A stretch of 64,000 nucleotides of DNA from Corallium rubrum (taxonomy: Eukaryota; Cnidaria; Anthozoa; Scleralcyonacea; Coralliidae), in NCBI GenBank assembly GCA_964035015.1, contig OZ036017.1:3955753-4019752 (forward strand), given 5' to 3'. The notes below the pieces were generated by a model. It was not told the DNA's origin and made no database searches. It worked only from the letters and a program-made list of their open reading frames with translations. The stretch's first letter is position 1. Each line of letters opens with the position of its first letter. This document shows positions 1 to 12,006 of this stretch, in pieces. A program made the position numbers and the translations under genes.

Positions 1-9
1 AAAATATTG

Positions 10-315
10 ATTTGCACATTTGCAAATTTAATGACAAAGTTGTTGCAAAAATCAACTTTGCAACGTATTTGCACATATGCAAAGTTGGAAATTGCCGTCA
101 ACTTTGCAACCGGTGCGGATATGGCAATTGCCGTAGAGCCGCCGGAGCAAAGTCATTGCAAATTTGTTGCAAAGTTCTAACTTTGCACAAATGTTTGCAA
201 AGTTTGCAAATTTATTGCAAAGACGGAATTTGCTAACGTTTTTGCGCAAATCTTATGTAATTTATCATGTTTTCCATAGACGCAAATTTAAAGCGGATTT
301 AACTTTGCTTATGCA
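10..315. repeat. Degenerate TTTGCAAA-rich short repeat
   Basis: The first 300 bases are a patchwork of TTTGCAAA, TTTGCAC and GTTGCAAA words at irregular spacing on both strands. Small frames across it are Cys/Asn-rich by-products of the word composition. No gene is seen here. It may be a decayed satellite or the end of a foldback lying mostly outside the window. Confidence 0.5.
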
Positions 316-559
316 ATAAAAAATTGAATTTATAGACCTTATTCCAAAATGGCCGTCAAATTAAAATTATTTTATATACATATAAAATATCCCTTATATA
401 TGAACCCGTTTTCATGTAGGAAATTCAAAAGAATTTTTACTTTAAACCGAGGTCATTATGAGGGCTAATTTATATGCACATAAACGAATTATAATTCGCG
501 GCTATTTTGGAATAAAGTCTATGTAGTTCAAATTATTTTTTGCATTTATAACTGTTAAC

Positions 560-742
560 TTATAAAGCCCGGTTTTCAATTGGACGCAACAATGTCGTAG
601 CGGCCGCGGACATAGAAGCTAAGGGTCCTTCCGACAAGAGAGAAGAAGATTTGAAAACTCTTGTCGTCACTTTTCTTCGCTGGTCGTAAAAATCCTTAAG
701 CGGCGGCAGAGATAAATCCCACGCCTCTGTCTTTGTTGTCAC
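560..742 (-). CDS. Possible short coding exon, unknown protein
   Basis: A 60-codon minus-strand frame in a locally GC-richer island, ending at TAA. The peptide is mixed and not low-complexity (it contains LPPLKDFYDQRRKV), unlike the AT-driven frames around it. No domain is recognised, and no convincing splice acceptor or neighbouring exon was found. It could be a terminal exon of a minus-strand gene or chance. The call rests on base composition and peptide character only. Confidence 0.2.
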   Translation of the reverse strand: MTTKTEAWDLSLPPLKDFYDQRRKVTTRVFKSSSLLSEGPLASMSAAATTLLRPIENRAL

Positions 743-772
743 AAAATAGAAACCAGGCGACTGCGCTACCTA

Positions 773-925
773 CAGGTTAAACAAATGTAGTTAAAATTAC
801 TACAAAAGTGTGGTTAAATAAATATAGTTAAAATTACTACAAAAGTGTGGTTAAATAAATGTAGTTAAAATTACTACAAAAGTGTGGTTAAATAAATGTA
901 GTTAAAATTACCACAAAAATTGTAG
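773..925. repeat. 37-bp tandem repeat
   Basis: Units start at 787, 824, 861 and 898. Each begins GTAGTTAAAATTACTAC and ends GTGTGGTTAAATAAAT, with only one or two differences between units; the last is partial. The GTAGTTAAA word recurs just downstream near 958. It looks like a young minisatellite. Confidence 0.9.
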
Positions 926-988
926 TTGTTCTGAACCTTTTTTTTTAACTACGTTTTTGTAGTTAAATTAGCTACTTTCAAATAACAG

Positions 989-1092
989 TGTATATGTACA
1001 TGTACATGTACATGTACATGTACATGTATATGTATATGTATGTACATGTATACATCTATAGCTATATATATATATATTTATATTTATATTTA
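989..1092. repeat. TGTACA / TA microsatellite
   Basis: A run of TGTACA hexamers passes into TATATG and then TA repeats. It directly abuts the left arm of the following palindrome, as is common for foldback elements seated in TA-rich DNA. Confidence 0.9.
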
Positions 1093-1267
1093 ACAAATAA
1101 AACATAAAGCTCCGTGCATATGTACTCTTATAAAGGTTCGTTTCACGTCATTTGAACACGAAAGAAGTTGAGTAGTTGAGCCTTTACACTTCTTTCATGT
1201 TCAAATGACGTCAAACGAACCTTTATAAGAGTACATATGCACAGGAGCCGTATATTTTATTTGTTTT
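1092..1267. mobile_element. Palindromic foldback MITE
   Basis: Two arms of roughly 80 bp are near-perfect reverse complements. The left arm carries GTGCATATGTACTCTTATAA and the right arm its complement, with a loop of about 15-20 bases near 1171-1190. Outer ends match as AAAACATAAAG / ATATTTTATTTGTTTT. No coding capacity. The family is not identified. Confidence 0.8.
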
Positions 1268-1582
1268 ATAAAATAATAATAAGAAAAAACAAGCTAAAAG
1301 TGGGATAGTTTTGAATGTTCGCCGAATTTTCCCGCCAGGTGACGCCATCCTACGCTACTCCACACCAATTTACGGCTCAGAGCTAACAAATCACAATGGA
1401 AAACGTTTCCCTATTTTTAAAACACTTCTTTTTCAGCTAGAAACTTGAAATTTCTGCCACAAATACCGGTAACATTTTATAGTATCTTCTGTTTGATATA
1501 TAGCTCAAAGTTGTGAGTTCAGTATTTCAAAAACAATATGTAATCCGAAATTCTGTAGCACTTGTCAGTGAGAAGCCATTTC

Positions 1583-2134
1583 CACCTTTTCACTAATAGC
1601 AGCGCCATCTTTAATTCGCAATGCATTCTGGCCTATCCAGGGTAACAAGCTCAATTAAAAATGTGATTGCGTAGTGTGAAAACACAATGCGGTAAATCTA
1701 TCTTTATTTATACTTTCGTGACAACAATGTCTAAATATGAACGTTGTAGTATTAGTGGAAGTAATAATGATTGGACGTATAAGGATACATTTGTTGGAAT
1801 GTCGTCAAATATGTTTTTCCAGATTTCCAATTAGGATTAGGGTTTATGTTGTGGTCTGGGTATCGAAGTGATTGCTAAAATCTTGAGACTCGCTGAAATT
1901 GACGACAAGTTTGTAAAAAACAAATTGACGACATATTTTGGAAAAGCCGCGAAAGGACTGAATGTGTCCCTTTGAGTCATCCGTTTTAGCCGAAAACCCA
2001 GAATACTGGCAAAGCATTTTGGTAGTTATAGTCACCAAACGCCATCTCCTGTCATCGTACAAATGGCCTTTGTTACCCTGGATAGACCACAATACATTGC
2101 AAATTCAAGATGGCTCCGCTATTGGTGAAAAGGT
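1583..2134. mobile_element. Non-autonomous element with ~65-bp inverted ends
   Basis: The left end (1583-1649) and right end (2070-2134) are imperfect inverted repeats, both holding a word like CTATCCAGGGTAACAA and a GCGCCATCTT-like inner motif. The interior of about 420 bp has only short frames. This is a MITE-like structure with no recognised superfamily. Confidence 0.65.
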
Positions 2135-2294
2135 CAAACAATACCAAGAGTGTAAAAAAGTAGAGTGCTGATGTTTAGAGATAAAGGGCTCCGCTCGAAA
2201 CGCGGCAATTTACTACTTTTTCAGTTTTCTCTATATAGTTAACAGTGACCCATAGTACTTGGGGTTAGGTTAAACAGTTTTTATGTAGGGTGAA

Positions 2295-2564
2295 CTACAA
2301 TCATGGCCAAAAACCCTAGGACAGTTCGTAAAAAACACTACGCATACGAAGTTCCCCCCCTTCCCCCCCTTCAATGTTGCCATTTTATTGCTCTTTTTTG
2401 TCGTTATATCACACCAACTATAAACTGAAACAACATTGATGGAGGGGGGAGGGGAGGGATTGTTAGGTAAGGATTCAAGGCGATATATTATAGTTCTTCT
2501 TGTGTGAGGCTAGAAGACTCCTCGTTTGCACTGCTGTCCCAATTGTTTATGGCCATGATTGTAG
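2295..2564. mobile_element. Mariner-like MITE
   Basis: It starts CTACAATCATGGCCA and ends with the exact complement TGGCCATGATTGTAG, a form usual for Tc1/mariner-type termini. The interior is C-rich on the left (near 2355-2372) and G-rich on the right (near 2440-2460), which strengthens the foldback. A TA duplication is not clear at the edges. A related sequence with the same CCCCC / GGGAGGGAGGGATTGT pattern lies near 54980-55150. Confidence 0.7.
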
Positions 2565-4021
2565 ATAAGTATTTTTTAAACTTCTAAAAGCCCTCGGCTG
2601 ATGTTGGCTTATATTTTTCGAATGGTTCTTATCCACTAAAATGCATGTGGGCAGGAATGTTTACGGCATTTCTACGAGGTACTCGAAGCATTACGCCAAA
2701 TCATGAAAATTTCTTAAATATTTTATGACGAAGTGGAAATTCAGCACTTTATATCGGAATGTTTAGGGTATTATACATCCATGACCTGGTAAGTGTTTCG
2801 GTTGTGTTTTCTGTTCACTGTTTGTTGCTTGAACTGCTTTAAAGTAATTCCTCAGTGATTCCTCCAGAAGTGAAAAGTTGGTGAAACCCCCCAATATTAA
2901 AGTTTATGATGAGTAAAATAACAAAAAAAAGTAGGGGCCACCGAACGCGTTAGAAGAAAATTTGTTAGAAAATACAACTTCCAGTAAACCGTGTTATTTT
3001 TTCCCGGTCCGGTATCCATCTCATTCGCGCGCTCTGATTGGCTGACGAGCCCTACGATACGGACCCCGATACGGACCGCTCGCGGATTTAAAAACAAAAA
3101 CAAAAACAAGTTTTTTTTTACATTCTGTCATTAAAAATTGACCGATTTTCATAACTATTTCGCTTGCCACAGAAAAAATATATTCAACAAAGATCTACGG
3201 GGATGCAAATTAATTTTATTATCCAAATGGCTTTGACAACTTCATGTGAAAACAGCGAATTTTAATAAAAGAACGCGAGAAAACTGTCAAAAAGCAAAAT
3301 TTCAGCGAGCGACATCTATAGAGTTTTAATGTATTATTGCTCAACGACTCGTCGACGTATGAAAACAGTTTAAAACATTAGGCAAAACATACATAAACCT
3401 ACATAAACCTTTGAACACAGTATTTTCAATCACTAAATGAAACTATATAGAAGTATGTATAAAAAAAAACATACCACGAGAAGACAGAAAAGCTGAAACC
3501 TTTTGATACTATATTGTCATTCTTCTGTTGTCCAACTACACTCAACGAAACCGCTACAAGTCTTTATCCTTTAGTCAAAAATTTTCCACATGCCAACCTC
3601 ATCGTGTTATATCTTTGAAAAGAGTTACAAATGGCTTACTACAAGCATTTTCGTCTTCAAACTCGAACGACCACTTTCAATTTCCATGCAGGCAGCCGAG
3701 TATTGCATGCAAGCGATTTTCCAAGCGAACAGCCAAAAACGAGCAAGCGACGAAGAAGAACGACGAAGAATCTTTATTAACTAAACTTTAAAAACACTAG
3801 GACGGCATTCTGACTTCCCTTCGTAACTAGATCTTCAAGTTTTGACTGTTTTTTTTTTATCACAAAAAGAGGTTCCAAGCTTCCCTGTCGGCAGTTGTTT
3901 ACTGTCGAACGATAAACTTTGGACTTTTGAATATCACGTGAATGTCATCTCGATTACGCAAATCAATTATGTTCATTTACCAAATTATTTAAATTATAAA
4001 TCGTACGATTAATAAAAAAAA
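2565..4021. other. Gene-poor stretch
   Basis: No supported gene. The 87-codon plus frame at 3528-3791 is Ser/Lys/Asn-rich with no domain and no splice context. GC-richer sequence at 3000-3080 resembles part of a decayed repeat. Otherwise AT-rich unique-looking DNA. Confidence 0.4.
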
Positions 4022-4163
4022 ATGTTATTTACCGTTTTGGTCGGTCCGTATAGAGAAATATTTCCCTCGGTCTCAAAAACGACCCTCGGCCTGCGGCCTC
4101 GGGCAGTTTTTGAGACCTCGGGAAATATTTCTCTATAGGGACCTCACAGCCGGTAAATAACAT
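4022..4163. mobile_element. Palindromic MITE with CTCGGCCTGCGGCCTCGG centre
   Basis: Arms begin ATGTTATTTACCG and end CGGTAAATAACAT. Inner arms carry TATAGAGAAATATTTCC and its complement, and the centre is a GC-rich CCTCGGCCTGCGGCCTCGGG palindrome. The whole 142 bp can fold into one hairpin. No coding capacity. Confidence 0.85.
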
Positions 4164-4896
4164 ATATATGTTTTCCCAATTTGTAGTTATTTTGGCTAAC
4201 TCTTGATTTCGTCTTGCAATCTTAAAAAATCCTTCATAAAAGCACTAAGTTTATACTGACTGGAGAAATATTTGATATTTGAGATGCACTTATATATGAA
4301 CTATTTAGTGGCAACAAATAATGGAAGAAAAGTTAACGAAAATAACAATTGACAAACATTTTTGCAATATAAGAATGTCCACATTCTTATTTGTTACATG
4401 TTTCTTTGAAGCTGTAAGAACGAGAAACTTAGGATATTTCTAATTCTCGAAATGATTTTTTCTCTATTCTTTTACGTATGCTGTTGAGCTGGTGGAGGAC
4501 ATAAATAATTGAAAAAAAAGTGGTGGTCGGTTACCAAGTGTCTTCGTAATCGTGAGCTACACAAGGTTAAAGCTTGAACATGGGATATTTCCCTATCATT
4601 TCATCTATATACGAAAGCACGCAACAAATTTTTAATTTTTTTCAAAAACCAAAATGAAGTTAGTATCTTCTTGTCAAAGTTGTTATTAGCTGATCATGAT
4701 TTAGCCTCCTTAGTGATATTTGTATGTATTTTCGAAACTAATACTTGGATACATCCTGATTTAGTATTGCAGATTAAAGTAAGATTAAATACAGTTATCT
4801 TAAATATTCCAAAGCCTCCACCTATACTATATTATAAAATAACCGGAAGTAAATGAACGACAACACGCACTCTGATTGGCTATTGAGTCAAACAAG

Positions 4897-5143
4897 CGTG
4901 CCATTATAACTCCATAACGGCACGCGAGATACTTCGCGACCTTTTTGTCGTTTTTGATGAATTTTATGTGGATTTAATCATCAACGAAAGTCAAAAATTA
5001 CTTGGATATATGTCTAATCACGTAATTAACACAGCAGAATGTTTTCAGTGCAACTTTAAGAGCATTTTCATCGCTAAAATCGCCGACGTGTTGTACGGGG
5101 CCACGCGTGGCGCTAAATGGGAACAAACTCGTCCCAAGACAGG
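4897..5143 (+). other. Open frame of ~80 codons ending at a GT donor, unassigned
   Basis: A plus frame runs open from about 4900 through LFVVFDEFYVDLIINE, ...NFKSIFIAKIADVLYG and KWEQTRPKTG, up to a consensus donor GGTAATC near 5143. The beginning overlaps a CGTGCCATTATAACTC word that recurs in the hairpin at 5223-5331, so it may belong to a mobile element. It does not resemble the POLG2 region expected before the exon at 5708. Confidence 0.25.
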
Positions 5144-5222
5144 TAATCTGTTTTTTGCTTACTTTTCTTGGGTTTATTGACAATTTAAAGTCATTATTTT
5201 ATAAAAGAAATAAAAAACTTGC

Positions 5223-5331
5223 TGTGCGATTATCGAGTTATAATGCACTCGAGAAGCTGGTAAAACACTCGGCTATCGCCTCGTGCTTTACACATATCTC
5301 TCGTGCCTTATAACTCAATAATCGTACGTGA
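5223..5331. repeat. Hairpin repeat
   Basis: CGATTATCGAGTTATAA at 5226 pairs with TTATAACTCAATAATCG near 5309-5325. The loop carries ACTCGGCTATCGCCTCGTG. A related arrangement (ATCGAGTTATAA, then ACTCGGCTACGCCTCG) is at 10472-10550, so this is a dispersed family. Confidence 0.7.
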
Positions 5332-5707
5332 CACGTTTTTTTATTTCTTAAATATTTTAGTTGGTAGTTGTTTTGTCTTTTTGTTTCAGTTGTTTGCATT
5401 TTTCAATTTGCTTTATTTTTGGCAAGTGGTTTCCTTTTTTTTCTCGAAAATGTTTTCCCCCGCTTTTCCGCGTGCTCCATCGAGAAATAGAACACGCACC
5501 AGAACCAATCACTCAGACACTTTGTTGTGTTAAATATATGTTATAATGTGCACTGTAGTCTGGCAGGGTTATGGTTCATTCCGTGATGGCAACACAGCGA
5601 CAATAGATAAGTCGTTATATAATGGTCCATTCATTTCTTATTGCTGGCACGGCCACATACTGTCACTAGTTTATTAATTTTCATTTTTTTGCTTTCATTT
5701 TTGCTAG

Positions 5708-5840
5708 TATAATTTCCCTTGGGGTAATGAAGCTATTGAGTGCATTTCGAGCTACTCAGACGTCCGAGAACTTATCAAGACTGGTAAAGCAAACACGGAA
5801 CGGGTTGGGGTAGTTGTGGCTACAGCAAGTACAGAAAAAG
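5708..5840 (+). CDS. POLG2: POLG2 internal exon (DNA polymerase gamma accessory subunit)
   Basis: This exon encodes YNFPWGNEAIECISSYSD and continues to VVVATASTEK. The YNFPWG block matches the YYNFPWG block of animal mitochondrial DNA polymerase gamma accessory subunits, just before the C-terminal anticodon-binding-like domain. The protein is a processivity factor that binds the catalytic subunit in the mitochondrion. A long pyrimidine tract and TTTGCTAG precede the exon, and it ends AAAAG|GTAAAAAG. It leaves one base of a glycine codon, completed by GA at 7876. The exon is 133 nt. The part of the protein upstream (class II aaRS-like core) was not found in 1-5700 and may lie outside the window. 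Confidence 0.85.
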
Positions 5841-6510
5841 GTAAAAAGTCAGAGTTAGTAAGTTTACACGTTTAAGGGGGGACTATAGTCTGTTCTGCGC
5901 ATGCCCATAGGATTGTTTACGTTTTGAGTTCTTATAATTTTGATAATAAAATGAATAACATTTTGATAAAGGTCTTGGACGACTGCAGTTCAGACTTGCC
6001 ATAAATTCTCCGATTTCCAGCAACCTAAAAAAGAAGCAACGCTACAGCGACTTTCTTGTGTGTCTTCAGCTTGCTTTCCTCTTTAAACTCTCCATCTCGG
6101 AAAAATTTCCGAATAAATATGCCTTAGAACTTTGGGACGGAGATGTGAATGGAACGCCCGCCAACGTCCTGTTTATAAAAGCGTACAAACCTTATAAAAA
6201 TTATTGACGACCAGCTGAGTAGGTCGTGAATAAAGAGATGCTCTATTAAGCTAAACTCAAACCCGTGTTTAGATTTTCTAGGGAATCATTTTGACAAAAC
6301 AGTCAGGACATTCAAGTAAACAATCTCTTTTCGCTATTCAATCGCGGCTCCCCCTGGCTACGTCCCTGAAATTTAATTAGCAATCCTGAATGCATAAACT
6401 ACTCTCACAGACCAGTTAGGTCGGTTGGTGCGACAAGCTAGATGTTCAAGGAGTTTTCAGACTAATTACTGGCTGGGTGGTTGTTCAGACTGCACATATA
6501 GACTCTAGGT

Positions 6511-6620
6511 TAACTCTTTCACGTGCATCGTTGTTGTGGGCCAACTTTCCTTTTTATAAGTACTCTACGGTAAGACTCGTCGAGGGGAGACACTTCGGCA
6601 TGCCGCACGTGAAAGTATTA
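6511..6620. mobile_element. Small inverted-terminal-repeat element
   Basis: TAACTCTTTCACGTGC at the left is matched by GCACGTGAAAGTATTA at the right, about 110 bp apart, inside the 2-kb POLG2 intron at 5841-7875. No coding capacity; a minimal MITE or chance hairpin. The rest of that intron holds no gene. Confidence 0.45.
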
Positions 6621-7875
6621 GTCTTTTGTCTGTATTGAGTATAAGAATCATTGGCATCGCCATAAATATTGGGGTTAGTGTCACTTTAAACGCATTCGCT
6701 AAATCTGACGTTCAAACCCTGAGTAGAAACAGGATAGAGTTGATGCTCGTTTTTTGTGGAAAAGCAACGTGTGAAGTTATAAGCTCTATCCAGTCGACAG
6801 TGAATCCTGGCGCGTCAGCTGTTATGATGTGTAACCATTATCCAATCATCATTTTACGAAAAAAATTCCACAGAAGTTAAAGTTTAATTAATCAGGTGTT
6901 GTAATTGGATACAAATTCGTCCTGATTTACATAAATCAAATCGACATCCAATCGACTTTCCCAGCTTAAACAGCTTATATCGTAAAGATTGTTGATAAAC
7001 ATAAACGATTAGATGTGTGAATTGGATAAGTCGTGTCGGCGAGCCGTTGTAACTTCTGGAGTGTGGCCGCTCATATTGTATATACCACTGCTCTATATAA
7101 ACTGGATTGGTCGTCTGGCTCCGAAAATGAAGCTAGGGGAGATGACGAAAAGCGCTCCATCATGATGACGTCACGTTTTAAGTATGTCAGCTTTTACCCA
7201 TAATTCTTGCAGTCCGAACAATAGGTAGTGGACCATTTGCAATAATTTGAAAGTCAATTTTGGTTTGTTTGTAAGCATTTTGTACTATAACTAACAGCTC
7301 GACGGTTGGTTATTAGGAGTACTAAGATGGCCGTAAAGAGACGAAAAGAGACGAAAAAAGCCACATTAAAAAAAAATGCTATTAGTATCAAACAAAGAAC
7401 ACTGTACAAAGTTTAGAAGCTTAGTTTTTGCATTTGTTACTATTATTAAGCAGTGAAACGTGTTATTTTGTAGTTTTTTTACTCTATAATCGATAAACTC
7501 GCCTACATCACAAAACTTGTAAAAATACAAGAAAACCAGTCGATAACTTCATTATGAAACACTTTATGTATCTTTGATAGTAAAATGTGTCTTTACAAAG
7601 CCTTGGATTATGTTAGTTGTCGATATCGAACTGTATTTGCTTGTGTTTTCTATATGTTTCCTAGTGGTATTGCTTTACGGCTTTTGCAACTTCCCTGGTA
7701 CCCCGGTTAATTCTTACTACTCTAAAGCCCGCAAAGAGTACTGGACACGGAGTAGTAAGATGGCGGATCTGACTTCAAAATTTTGACTGCTGGCCAGAAG
7801 GAATGCGCTATCTAGTATATATAGAGATCAGTAGTACATTCCGGTATATCTTACATTAATTTTCCGATACAACAG

Positions 7876-8073
7876 GAGTTCTGGCGTACCTCTTGGATGC
7901 ATTTCACGAAAAGGAGCAAGTGAATTCCCATGCCATCAGTGCAAGGGCAAGGCACAACACGTTGAGACTTCATCCTGCGCTGGCCCCAGTCAAAGTAGCT
8001 GTCCTCTGTAATACCCTAAGTAACGATCTGTACCGAGTGGCTCAACAACTAGCAAGTGAATTACGTCAAGCTG
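7876..8073 (+). CDS. POLG2: POLG2 internal exon (start of C-terminal domain)
   Basis: This exon encodes GVLAYLLDAFHEKEQ, then RLHPALAPVKVAVL, then LYRVAQQLASELRQAG. In animal POLG2 the same order is G-LAYL-DSF, a basic linker, LHPCLAPIKVAL, and a helix ending L-ENG at the start of the anticodon-binding-like domain. The acceptor is ATACAACAG|GA, giving G after the K of the previous exon. The donor is AAGCTG|GTAATT. The exon is 198 nt and leaves one G of a glycine codon, completed by GC at 53348. The match in order, spacing and phase makes the assignment firm although no database was searched. Confidence 0.92.
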
Positions 8074-9686
8074 GTAATTATTGAAAGTAGTAAAGTGCCT
8101 ATGAAGTAAAAAGATCATTGCCATTGGCTTTATTTATTTTTTCTTGTTTCATTGAACAAGCGGGCATGACCGGAGCATTCACAAAAAATTTCCAAGAGAA
8201 TCCAACGTGTAGTCTTTGAGCTATGAACTCTCAAAGTTTGCCATGGCTAATTCGTTTTGTTTTTTTTAATTTGTACTCTCGGTAACAATGCCTTATGGCG
8301 TACGGAATTGGACAACTGTGTATGAGAACAGTAAATTTTAACATCGAGAATCTACGAAGTCAAAATTTCTCCAAAACCGAATTAGCGATAGCAAACTCTA
8401 ACGGTACGTAACTCGAGAACTATACGTCAGATTATCATGAAGTTTTTAGTGAACGCTACTGCCATGCTCTTCTGTTCTTTGAAACAAATACGTACCAACG
8501 AGTTTTTTACTCCATGGTCACTTTGAAAGATCCTGTTACGCTGATCGCAACATGTTGGGCTATAGCACCATAGAGATCATAATATAAAGACTAGACTGGG
8601 CATTGGGGCCAAAAATGCGAGGAATATTGACGGCCGCCATTAGAGGGGAAAAGCGGGCTAAAATTCGTCTAAAACAAGCCTTTTACTAAATTTTCATCAC
8701 GATTTTTGAGAAAATAAAACTTTTAGAGTTTTTGGTCTTATTACTATTATAAATTCTTACCTTAGTTATTTATTGAGGCGTCTATTGTCTGTTGGATTCT
8801 TCCACTCCTTGGATATAAATTGTAGCCGCCATTTTGAAGTACCTAGCCTGCGAGCAGACGTTCTGGGACTTTAGATAGCATTGGTGAGAAAGAACGTCTG
8901 CCGTCAAACCCTATAATTGGCCTTCCGCCCCTTGACACCTGGCATATAAACAAACTGCAAGGCGACTCGCCTTCGAAGTATCTACACTAGCGAAATAAAT
9001 GTCTACTTACACACCATATCGTTGATTGCCATTGCTCTGCAATGAAAGGAAACTTCGTGATTTCCTTCTAATCCTATTGAAGTATCCAAGGCAGTTGATT
9101 TGCCAATTCTTTCACTGTCCGGATTTTTCTGCTAAACTGAACCCGTTGAAAGTTGAGCGAAACGTCTCGGCTTCACAGCAACGGACCTTAATTATTTAAA
9201 AGTTAACTGAACGATTTTGTCTCAAAGAGACAAGCATCGAACGAAGAAGCATCAAGGTGAATTGCTGAGCGAAGCAGGACTTAGGAATTTTGAGCATTAA
9301 CCACTCGCAATGGCACTTAGACTGCATTTTGTTAGGTTTATCTTTTTTTTCTACTTTTGAAATTATATAAATTATGTAATAATTATTTTTTTTTAACTTT
9401 TTTTTTTCTGGAGATACTAACAAATATGCTAATCAAAAATCTGAGTTGAAATAAAGTTTCACTCCAATCATAATAGAAGCGGAAGTAGCAGACACGTTAT
9501 GAGTAGCAGACACGTTATAAGACAATCAGAACATTAGTCCGCCACACGGACTAGAGAATTTATTTTTGAATGGATTGTCCACAGACTGTCTTCCCTTCTC
9601 CCAAAGCCCCCCCCCCCCCCTCCCCCATGGCAGTCTACAGGCTATGGAGTACCCGGCCGCGCGTATTAGAAAGTCTCATAGATCAA
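8074..9686. other. Repeat-derived stretch without genes
   Basis: No supported coding sequence. A short inverted pair, GCAGACGTTCTGGGA / AGAACGTCTGC, lies at 8855-8902. A C-tract of 13 is at 9607-9619. The 75-codon minus frame near 9196 is Lys-rich and not convincing. Confidence 0.4.
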
Positions 9687-10031
9687 CCTCGTTCCCAGGG
9701 CATTTTTTGAAATTGGGAGAGCGGGAAAAGGCTCTGGCATCTGCGTTTTCATTGGTTAATTGCTTTTATTAAACATTCCTCGTGAAAGATAATTATGCAT
9801 ACTTTTGTGTCAGTTAATGATCAAATAGGTTCAACAGGACCGCCAACGCAACCAATGGAACTGCCATTACAATGAACTTCCCCCACGGGACTGTCATTAC
9901 TCAAAATGATTTTGCATGCAGAACTACAATGCTAATTTATTACACCCAGTATTTCTGGGTATTTTCTGTGACCTGCCGATGCCAGGACTTTTTCCCGCCC
10001 TCCCAATGTCAAAAAGGCTCTGGGAAGGAGG
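9687..10031. mobile_element. Foldback MITE, ~345 bp
   Basis: The left end CCTCGTTCCCAGGGCA...GGGAGAGCGGGAAAA...TGGCA pairs with the right end TGCCAGG...TTTTTCCCGCCCTCCCA...TCTGGGAAGGAGG. Arms are about 55-60 bp and imperfect. The interior is non-coding. Confidence 0.7.
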
Positions 10032-10329
10032 ATGTTCATAGGCATGGATACTAGCTTTTCTCCTCTCAGAGCCCACGTTTTGGGACCTCGCCCAGGAACG
10101 GAGAGCTCTGGCACTGACCTGTATATAACCTATTACTTTTGATTTGGGAAAAGTGTGGCCATTTTCAGTTTCAAAATGGCGGAATTCATATGTCCTGCTA
10201 ACGGTGATGGTCGCTGAGCGATACCTAAGGACCGAACTGTTGATACATGAATTTAAAATTGTATATTTTAGACAAGAAACTCGTCGTTACTCGTTACTCG
10301 TTAGGTGTTTTATATTTATAGTCTGGTAA

Positions 10330-10790
10330 ACGAAGAGATTTCCATCCGTCTATATTCCCGTCGTTAAAAGAAGAAAGCCGGACGACAAACTACCAGACGG
10401 TCCAGACTGGGACAGTGGAAGACCGTCAAATTCCGTCAGTCAGAAGCCTTTCGTCTTCTAAAATGATGACTTTATCGAGTTATAACGACACTTGGAAAAG
10501 GTTAATTGATGAAGACACTCTAAGGAGAACTCGGCTACGCCTCGTTTCTTTACAATTTTTCCGTGCGTGTTCTTCATCGCTTGCCCTTCTTTATAGAGCT
10601 GGCGACTTCATAAAACAAAATGTTTGTTCAACTTCCATATGTTAATTGTTTATTTTGTTGCTGATTATTCGTGCCGAACACCCAGCAGTAATTGTCTAGT
10701 AATTATGTTGTAGTTCAGAGCTACAATAAGTCTCTTATCATGAAAATGTTCCGGGCCGCTCAGCAACAAACGTAAACTGATACTTTGTTT
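10330..10790. repeat. Dispersed repeat, copy 1 (paired with 13590-14220)
   Basis: Holds CGTCGTTAAAAGAAGAAAGCCGGACGACAAAC and further shared words. These recur in the same direction near 14010-14045, while GACACTTGGAAAAGGTT and the GTTGTAGTTCAGAGCTACAA block recur inverted near 13915 and 13656. Copies 1 and 2 are therefore rearranged relatives of one palindromic family. No coding frame is credible. Confidence 0.65.
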
Positions 10791-10966
10791 ATACAAACTC
10801 GAAATCATGCTCTACTGATATTCCTATTTCGTCAGACAAATAATTCAATACACCTTTTCAGTCTTGGTTCCACAATAAACAATGACCAATTATGCATGTA
10901 AAGTGACAAAAATCGCCTTCATTTACATAAATATCGAAAACAATATTAACGAAGTTGCGATAAATA

Positions 10967-11720
10967 CATGTCAGTGGTCGCTACCATTAGCAGAAGGATC
11001 TATAAGTGCCAAGAGCAAATAAATGCCAGGAGAGCAGCTGGGAATTTTGTCTGCGCTGTTAAAAAATGTCGCGGGCTCATCGTGTTTGATCGTCTGGGGA
11101 AATTTTGAAAATGTGGAGAAGGGTGTGACGACCAAGATATCTTCAAGATTTACTAACAATCTGTCGGTCAACCAGAGTTTTAAACTGTGTTGTCCAATTA
11201 GTAGAGACACTGACGTTCTTCTGATAGGTGAAAGAAGACATTTTAGTCAGGAAGGTGTATTAATATTGAAGACTAAGTGATGGTACGAAGAAGACGCATT
11301 GGAGTCAAATTGACAGCGAATGTTTGATCGACTATAAACTGAAAATTTGCCTTCTGCCTCAAAATTAAATGCTGGTTTCCTTTTATTCCATTACTGCTTT
11401 TGATATCTGAGAGGTATTTCGTAATGGAAAAATTGTAGAAAGTGGGTAAATTATGTATTCATTCCTTTCATCCGACGACTTGTTTACTAGTTAGTGCTGT
11501 CTTTAAAACGTACTCAGATTCTGTCTTATGTCGAGCAAGACCTCTTAACTACCACAATGTTGTGCTAAATTTATGTATAATTCCGTTCGTACATAGAAAT
11601 ATATAATCAGTTTTTTTGTCTCACTCAGTTTGACATGCCTACGCTACTAATTTCATTGCGGCGACGACATGCAAATACTGTCAATTTCTGCCAAATCTGC
11701 CCTGTTGCCTAAAAATATTT
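10967..11720. repeat. Dispersed repeat R1, copy 1
   Basis: Shares long stretches with 21300-21486 plus 23025-23420, and with 45490-45870 in inverse. Shared landmarks include CAATCTGTCGGTCAACCAGAG, TTCATCCGACGACTTGTTTAC, TCTTATGTCGAGCAAGACC, TGTTGTGCTAAATTTATGTAT and a CATAGAAATATATAATCA block. No intact frame. Probably a non-autonomous DNA element of about 0.75 kb or more. Confidence 0.75.
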
Positions 11721-12006
11721 TTACCGATTGTCAGTCTTTTTGAAAATGGCCTATTGGACATGTCTAATAGGTATACGGCTGTATATCATGCATATACCTG
11801 CATGGTAGTTTCTTAGCTTTCATATCAATCCCATAATATTAGGTTAAGTTAGTTAAAAATTTTGTTTGTGGGGGTAAAAAGAGTTTGTTACCCCCACATG
11901 GGGCACGCTTCCACCACCCCTGCTCATATAATTTAATAATGATACTGACAGATGGTATAATTGTAAGGCATTCATTCGTGAAGTGAACAGTCAGTAATGG
12001 TTACAA

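Noticed and set aside
3528-3791. 87-codon Ser/Lys-rich frame
   Set aside because: Composition-driven, overlapping frames are equally open, no domain or splice context.
4490-4545. Possible upstream POLG2 exon (reads KWW...)
   Set aside because: Only two Trp codons match the expected block; no extended similarity or splice support.
4968-5143. Frame with donor as POLG2 exon
   Set aside because: The peptide does not resemble the POLG2 segment before YNFPWG and overlaps a dispersed repeat.
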